From: Paenibacillus sp. FSL K6-0276
GTDB taxonomy: Bacteria; Bacillota; Bacilli; Paenibacillales; Paenibacillaceae
Direction of reading: 5' to 3'
Length of the DNA stretch: 64,000 nt
Assembly: GCF_037977235.1 (NCBI RefSeq)
Contig: NZ_CP150276.1
Span: forward strand, 5,022,001-5,086,000
The notes under the pieces are model-generated. The model was not told the origin of the DNA, ran no database searches, and saw only the letters and a program-made list of their open reading frames with translations. This document shows positions 60,416 to 64,000 of this stretch, piece by piece (the stretch's first letter is position 1; each line of letters opens with the position of its first letter). The position numbers and the translations under genes were made by a program.

Positions 60416-61993
60416 CTATCCTTGAGATAGTCCACTCTTCGTTATAGATTCCTTATATTCAGAAGGACTCATGCCCGTTGTGTTTTTGAATACCCGAGAG
60501 AAGTATTGCTGTTCAGAATACCCTATAATTTTGGAAATATCTTTGAAGTCAAGCTCAGCTTGTCTCTCAATCAATCGCTTAGCCTCATGAATTCTTAATG
60601 AGGTAAGGAATTTCATTGGCGGCTCTCCGCTATACTTCTTAAAGACCCTGATAATGTAGGAGGAATTGAAATTAAATTTCTCTACTAGAGTAGATATAGT
60701 TATCGGTTCAGACATGTTCGTGCGAATATATACTTTTAGCTTGTTGTAAAGCTCCTCGGAGGTGTCGATTCCTTTCTTACGAGGATAGATATAGGTGTAC
60801 ATACTATTGTTGAATAGCTGCAAGACATCACTGAAAAGGCTGTTGAAATGGTTGGATATTGCAACAATCTCATATAGTTCTTTTTCAATTGAAGCCAGTA
60901 CATTATCGTCTTCACAGCCAAGCAGTATTAACAATTCTGCCGCAAGCTTGACAAGCAGCTTTTCTAGCTGTCTTTGTGTGATACTGCTATTTTCCCATTG
61001 GGCGAATAAATGCAATAGCTCGCTGGGCAACGAATCGAATTGTTTTTGCTTCACTAAAGTCTTGATGGAATTCATGTGTACAGAATCGTAATTATGATAT
61101 GGTCTATCAGTTGATTTTCGATCCTTCATTGTAATCAGCGAGGAACGGCAACACAGCAACCCCTGTACAAGAGCAACTCTCATACTGCGTGTCGTATTCC
61201 CGATATCTTCTAAGCTCACTAGGGTTTCTTCTGTGCAAATCGTAATGGGAATGGACTCCAGAAGAGAAGTTGAGATCACATCCCTTAAAACTGCTGGATC
61301 ACAAGCATGCTCACTCCCAGCTATGATAAGGAATCTTTGGTTGAATAATTTGTCATTGATAATCCACCTTGGCACAGATTCATCCCAACTATTGGCTGTC
61401 GCTATTTTAGACCAATCGACCATGGACCAAAGCCGTTCGAAGTAGTCCGTATCGAGGACATCGGCTGTGTTAGTATACAGATTGCCAAGACAAATTAAAT
61501 GTACTTGAAAATGTACATTTTTCAAATATGCTGGGCGAGCTTCCATAGGTTTTATCCCGTATATAATATTTTCGATTGTATCGTTCGCAAGCTTGCTTGC
61601 TTTCATTTCTAGTCTGCTCTTGATGCTTGTGATGGTCTGCAATAACAGCTCTTTTTTAATAGGTTTGAGAATATAATCAGTAACTCCTAGTCTAATTGCT
61701 TGCTGTGCATAGGAGAAATCATTATATCCGCTAATAATAACAACTTCTAATTCAGGTTTAATTTTTTTTGCCTGCTGTATTAACTCCAAACCATCCATAG
61801 AAGGCATATGAATATCAGTGAATAAGACATCTGGCTTAAATTGTTTGATCAGCAGCAAAGCATCCTCCCCGTCCATTGCAGAGGAAATGACTTTGAAATT
61901 AAGGTCTGTTAGTTCAATTTTTTCTATAATATTGTCCAAAATGATTTGTTCATCCTCGGCCACTACAACGCTAAATACGCCCCTGCTTGTCAT
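60416..61993 (-). CDS. YesN-type response regulator with AraC DNA-binding domain (second)
   Basis: A 525-aa regulator: receiver with Asp60 ('VLFTDIHMPSMDG') and Lys in 'YILKPIKKELL', long linker, and C-terminal AraC HTH ('TISTLVEKFNFNSSYIIRVFKKYSG', 'ISKIIGYSEQQYFSRVFKN'). ATG 61993 is chosen because it follows the kinase stop by 1 bp with GGGGGG upstream. Partner of the kinase; its target genes are probably outside the window to the left-lying or right-lying sugar loci. Confidence 0.9.
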   Translation of the reverse strand: MTSRGVFSVVVAEDEQIILDNIIEKIELTDLNFKVISSAMDGEDALLLIKQFKPDVLFTDIHMPSMDGLELIQQAKKIKPELEVVIISGYNDFSYAQQAIRLGVTDYILKPIKKELLLQTITSIKSRLEMKASKLANDTIENIIYGIKPMEARPAYLKNVHFQVHLICLGNLYTNTADVLDTDYFERLWSMVDWSKIATANSWDESVPRWIINDKLFNQRFLIIAGSEHACDPAVLRDVISTSLLESIPITICTEETLVSLEDIGNTTRSMRVALVQGLLCCRSSLITMKDRKSTDRPYHNYDSVHMNSIKTLVKQKQFDSLPSELLHLFAQWENSSITQRQLEKLLVKLAAELLILLGCEDDNVLASIEKELYEIVAISNHFNSLFSDVLQLFNNSMYTYIYPRKKGIDTSEELYNKLKVYIRTNMSEPITISTLVEKFNFNSSYIIRVFKKYSGEPPMKFLTSLRIHEAKRLIERQAELDFKDISKIIGYSEQQYFSRVFKNTTGMSPSEYKESITKSGLSQG

Positions 61994-61994
61994 C

Positions 61995-63818
61995 TCAATC
62001 CCCCCCATCTGATCTGCTTCCTCCAATTGTTATAATTGCACCACTGTTATGATCGTTTGAAATTTCAAAGATGACATTATGATTATACAAAATCTTAAGT
62101 CTATAATAGATGTTGATCAGACCAATTCGATCTAATGATTCGGCTTCCTCTCCATACTTGAATCCTTGGTTATTTACCTTATCCATGATCTGGATATATG
62201 TTTGTTTATCAAATCCGGTACCATTATCACTTATCGTAATTTTCCAAGATTGAGCGGTATATACTCCCTTAATTGCTATATTCCAAGGCGGTTTTTGTGT
62301 AAAAGCATGCTTAAAACAATTTTCTATTATTGGTTGGATGAGTAGCCGGGGAACCTGGATATCATTCATTTCTTCTGGTATGTCAATGTCGTAATTAAAT
62401 TGTTTCATATAGCGGATTTTCATGAGTTCCAAATATTTCAGCATATAATCCAGTTCATCGGCAATTGTGACAGATTTAGATCCTTCTACGGCAATATAGC
62501 GCAGCATTTCAGAAAGATTGTGACACATTTCTACAATCTCGTCTTGATTATTATTTTCGGCTTTAATACTGATAATCGCCAGTGTGTTATATAGAAAATG
62601 AGGATTCATTTGGGCTTGCAAAGCAAATAATCGAGCTTGAATTTCATGAGATTTAGCAGATACAGTCTCTTCAAGCGAAGACTTTAAGCGATCGCACATG
62701 TCTAAGAAGGATTGATTAAGCTCTTCAAGCTCATTTAATGATACATTGTTGTTCAGCCTAGGATTTAGTGTATCTAAACTCAGAGTTTTAATAGATTTGC
62801 GTATCCGTCTAATTGGAATGGTCAGGCTTTTGGAAACAAAGAATGTAACAATCATAGTAATGAACAAAATGATAATGCCAAAGAAAAGTAAATCATTTCG
62901 GAAGTTGATTACCGGCTCTAATAGGATGGATTCAGACTGGATCAAGGCAACAGTCCACCCAGTAAATTCAGAACGAGTATAGGAAACGCTTTCACTTCCG
63001 TGATTGTAACTATTTTTTATTGTAAAGGTATTATGAAGCTCGGTTTTATCTTGAATGCTGTTCCAATAAAAGGGGGATAAATCCTTTAAGTTAGTATTAC
63101 CGGGTTGATGAGGATAGACTAAATCGCCCTCTGAATTGTATACATACACGTTGAAATTCAAAGAAGACTGATCATTAGCGGGATTAACGGATCTTTCGAT
63201 AAGGTTCTCAAATTCTTTATATTCTTGCTGGATTTCTACGATACTGTCAACTTTAGCTCCAAACACTTCGGAGAAAGCCCTGGAAAGAGAAATGATTATC
63301 GATTCAGAGTTATCCCAATCGTTAAGACGAGGCATTGAAATGCTTCTTTTGCCATCCAGTTGCAGAACTGGCTGGATCCACTCTTTACTGCGTACAATAT
63401 TGGGATCTAAATCGTGGACATCGTACTCCTTTCCAAATTTGACGAAATGACCATTCAGGTCGAATAGATTCATTTGATAAAATTGAAATGGGGTGCCAGT
63501 TATTGAAAATAACATGCTTGTAATATCCCACTTATTATGAAGGATGGTCACTTCTGTGTCAGTGCTTTTAGAAAAAAACAACTGTTTGACTGGCTGAGCA
63601 CTAATGACTCGTTCTGCTATTGAATCCATATATTTAAATTGGGAATCTAGCTTATCAGATAAATTCAATGAAAGCTGAAGATTAGATTCTGAAGCCTGTT
63701 TTTTTAATACATGGGCAGTTGAGAAGTAAAAGGAAATTCCAAGTGAGAACAAGATTACAAGAATCAGACTGGAATAACTGACAAATAATTTAGACTGTAT
63801 ACGTTTAAATTTAATCAT
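61995..63818 (-). CDS. YesM-type membrane sensor histidine kinase (second)
   Basis: A 607-aa kinase: membrane helix at about 12-32, extracellular sensor to about 305, second helix, HAMP ('LTIPIRRIRKSIKTLSL'), 'QMNPHFLYN' phospho-acceptor motif and HATPase with 'LLIQPIIENCFKHAF' and 'ISDNGTGFD'. GGAG precedes the ATG. Coupled to the YesN gene. No importer genes adjoin within the window. Confidence 0.92.
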   Translation of the reverse strand: MIKFKRIQSKLFVSYSSLILVILFSLGISFYFSTAHVLKKQASESNLQLSLNLSDKLDSQFKYMDSIAERVISAQPVKQLFFSKSTDTEVTILHNKWDITSMLFSITGTPFQFYQMNLFDLNGHFVKFGKEYDVHDLDPNIVRSKEWIQPVLQLDGKRSISMPRLNDWDNSESIIISLSRAFSEVFGAKVDSIVEIQQEYKEFENLIERSVNPANDQSSLNFNVYVYNSEGDLVYPHQPGNTNLKDLSPFYWNSIQDKTELHNTFTIKNSYNHGSESVSYTRSEFTGWTVALIQSESILLEPVINFRNDLLFFGIIILFITMIVTFFVSKSLTIPIRRIRKSIKTLSLDTLNPRLNNNVSLNELEELNQSFLDMCDRLKSSLEETVSAKSHEIQARLFALQAQMNPHFLYNTLAIISIKAENNNQDEIVEMCHNLSEMLRYIAVEGSKSVTIADELDYMLKYLELMKIRYMKQFNYDIDIPEEMNDIQVPRLLIQPIIENCFKHAFTQKPPWNIAIKGVYTAQSWKITISDNGTGFDKQTYIQIMDKVNNQGFKYGEEAESLDRIGLINIYYRLKILYNHNVIFEISNDHNSGAIITIGGSRSDGGD

Positions 63819-63852
63819 GATAGTCTCCTAATTGCTTGTTAATAATATTAAA

Positions 63853-63858
63853 ATTATA
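63853..63858 (-). promoter_or_regulatory. Extended -10 of the second YesM/YesN operon
   Basis: On the minus strand TGTTATAAT gives an extended -10 about 40 bp before the kinase start. The rest of the sequence to 64000 shows no gene. Confidence 0.5.
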
Positions 63859-64000
63859 ACATACTTAAAAAAATGTCTTGTATGAAAGTTGAAATGTAAG
63901 AGGTCAGTAATATCCACATATTGTTGTCAGTAATCGATATTTAACAATGGATTGTAAGGGGTTACAATTCAGTTGTGATCACTAGATAAGATTTACCAGT

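Noticed and set aside
1..64000. Prophage or integrative element
   Set aside because: No integrase, capsid, portal, terminase or conjugation genes and no tRNA attachment site were seen; only a small IS3-type relic.

Overview
The window looks like chromosome of a Paenibacillus-type Firmicute. It has strong AAGGAGG-type ribosome sites with many GTG/TTG starts, LplABC-type sugar importers paired with YesM/YesN two-component systems, a BceRS-BceAB module, RpiR and AraC sugar regulators, and WTGNAANCGNWNNCW (cre-like) sites. This placement is inferred from gene families and layout, not from a search. No rRNA, tRNA, CRISPR array or intact mobile element was seen.

Layout. 1-5.0 kb: a sialic-acid (nan) operon on the minus strand, ordered nanA, SGNH esterase, transporter remnant, nanE, nanK, rpiR (cut by the window edge). 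Its ABC importer has collapsed into a solute-binding-protein fragment joined to the tail of a permease. 5.4-6.6 kb: a tiny plus-strand gene (61 aa) facing a broken phosphotransferase gene. 7.1-15.5 kb: a complete operon for import of an unknown sugar (binding protein, two permeases, YesM kinase, YesN regulator, Gfo/Idh/MocA oxidoreductase). 16.1-18.6 kb: a second, diverged copy of the nanA/SGNH/61-aa/phosphotransferase block, in which nanA and SGNH are broken and the phosphotransferase is intact. 18.8-23.2 kb: BceRS-BceAB antimicrobial-peptide module. 23.5-26 kb: two XRE regulators and a small lipoprotein. 26.2-30.8 kb: AraC regulator, divergent GH3 glycosidase and an SDR dehydrogenase. 31-35.6 kb: broken pantothenate kinase, then a ridA-MFS-TIM-barrel isomerase operon with a divergent PAS/HTH regulator. 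36.2-42.9 kb: RpiR regulator, a secreted FMN/FAD fumarate-reductase-like lipoprotein, a GntR regulator, a drug-type MFS pump and a MerR pseudogene. 43-50.4 kb: two glycosidase plus GPH-transporter pairs around a TetR gene. 51.4-54.9 kb: Nudix fusion, MerR-methyltransferase fusion and a phosphotransferase. 55.4-57.3 kb: a secreted protein with four internal repeats. 58-60.4 kb: a graveyard of gene fragments (IS3 transposase, cadherin-like surface protein, chloride channel). 60.4-63.8 kb: a second YesM/YesN pair.

Themes. Most intact genes serve uptake and breakdown of host or plant glycans, with dedicated sensors; between them lies a lot of decayed DNA. The most notable signals are: the nan-block duplication with reciprocal gene decay, in which only the 61-aa protein is unchanged in both copies (four differences, all synonymous); the secreted four-repeat protein; adjacent MerR-methyltransferase and Nudix-DUF4406 fusion genes; a dispersed palindromic repeat present four times; and several sharply defined palindromic operators.
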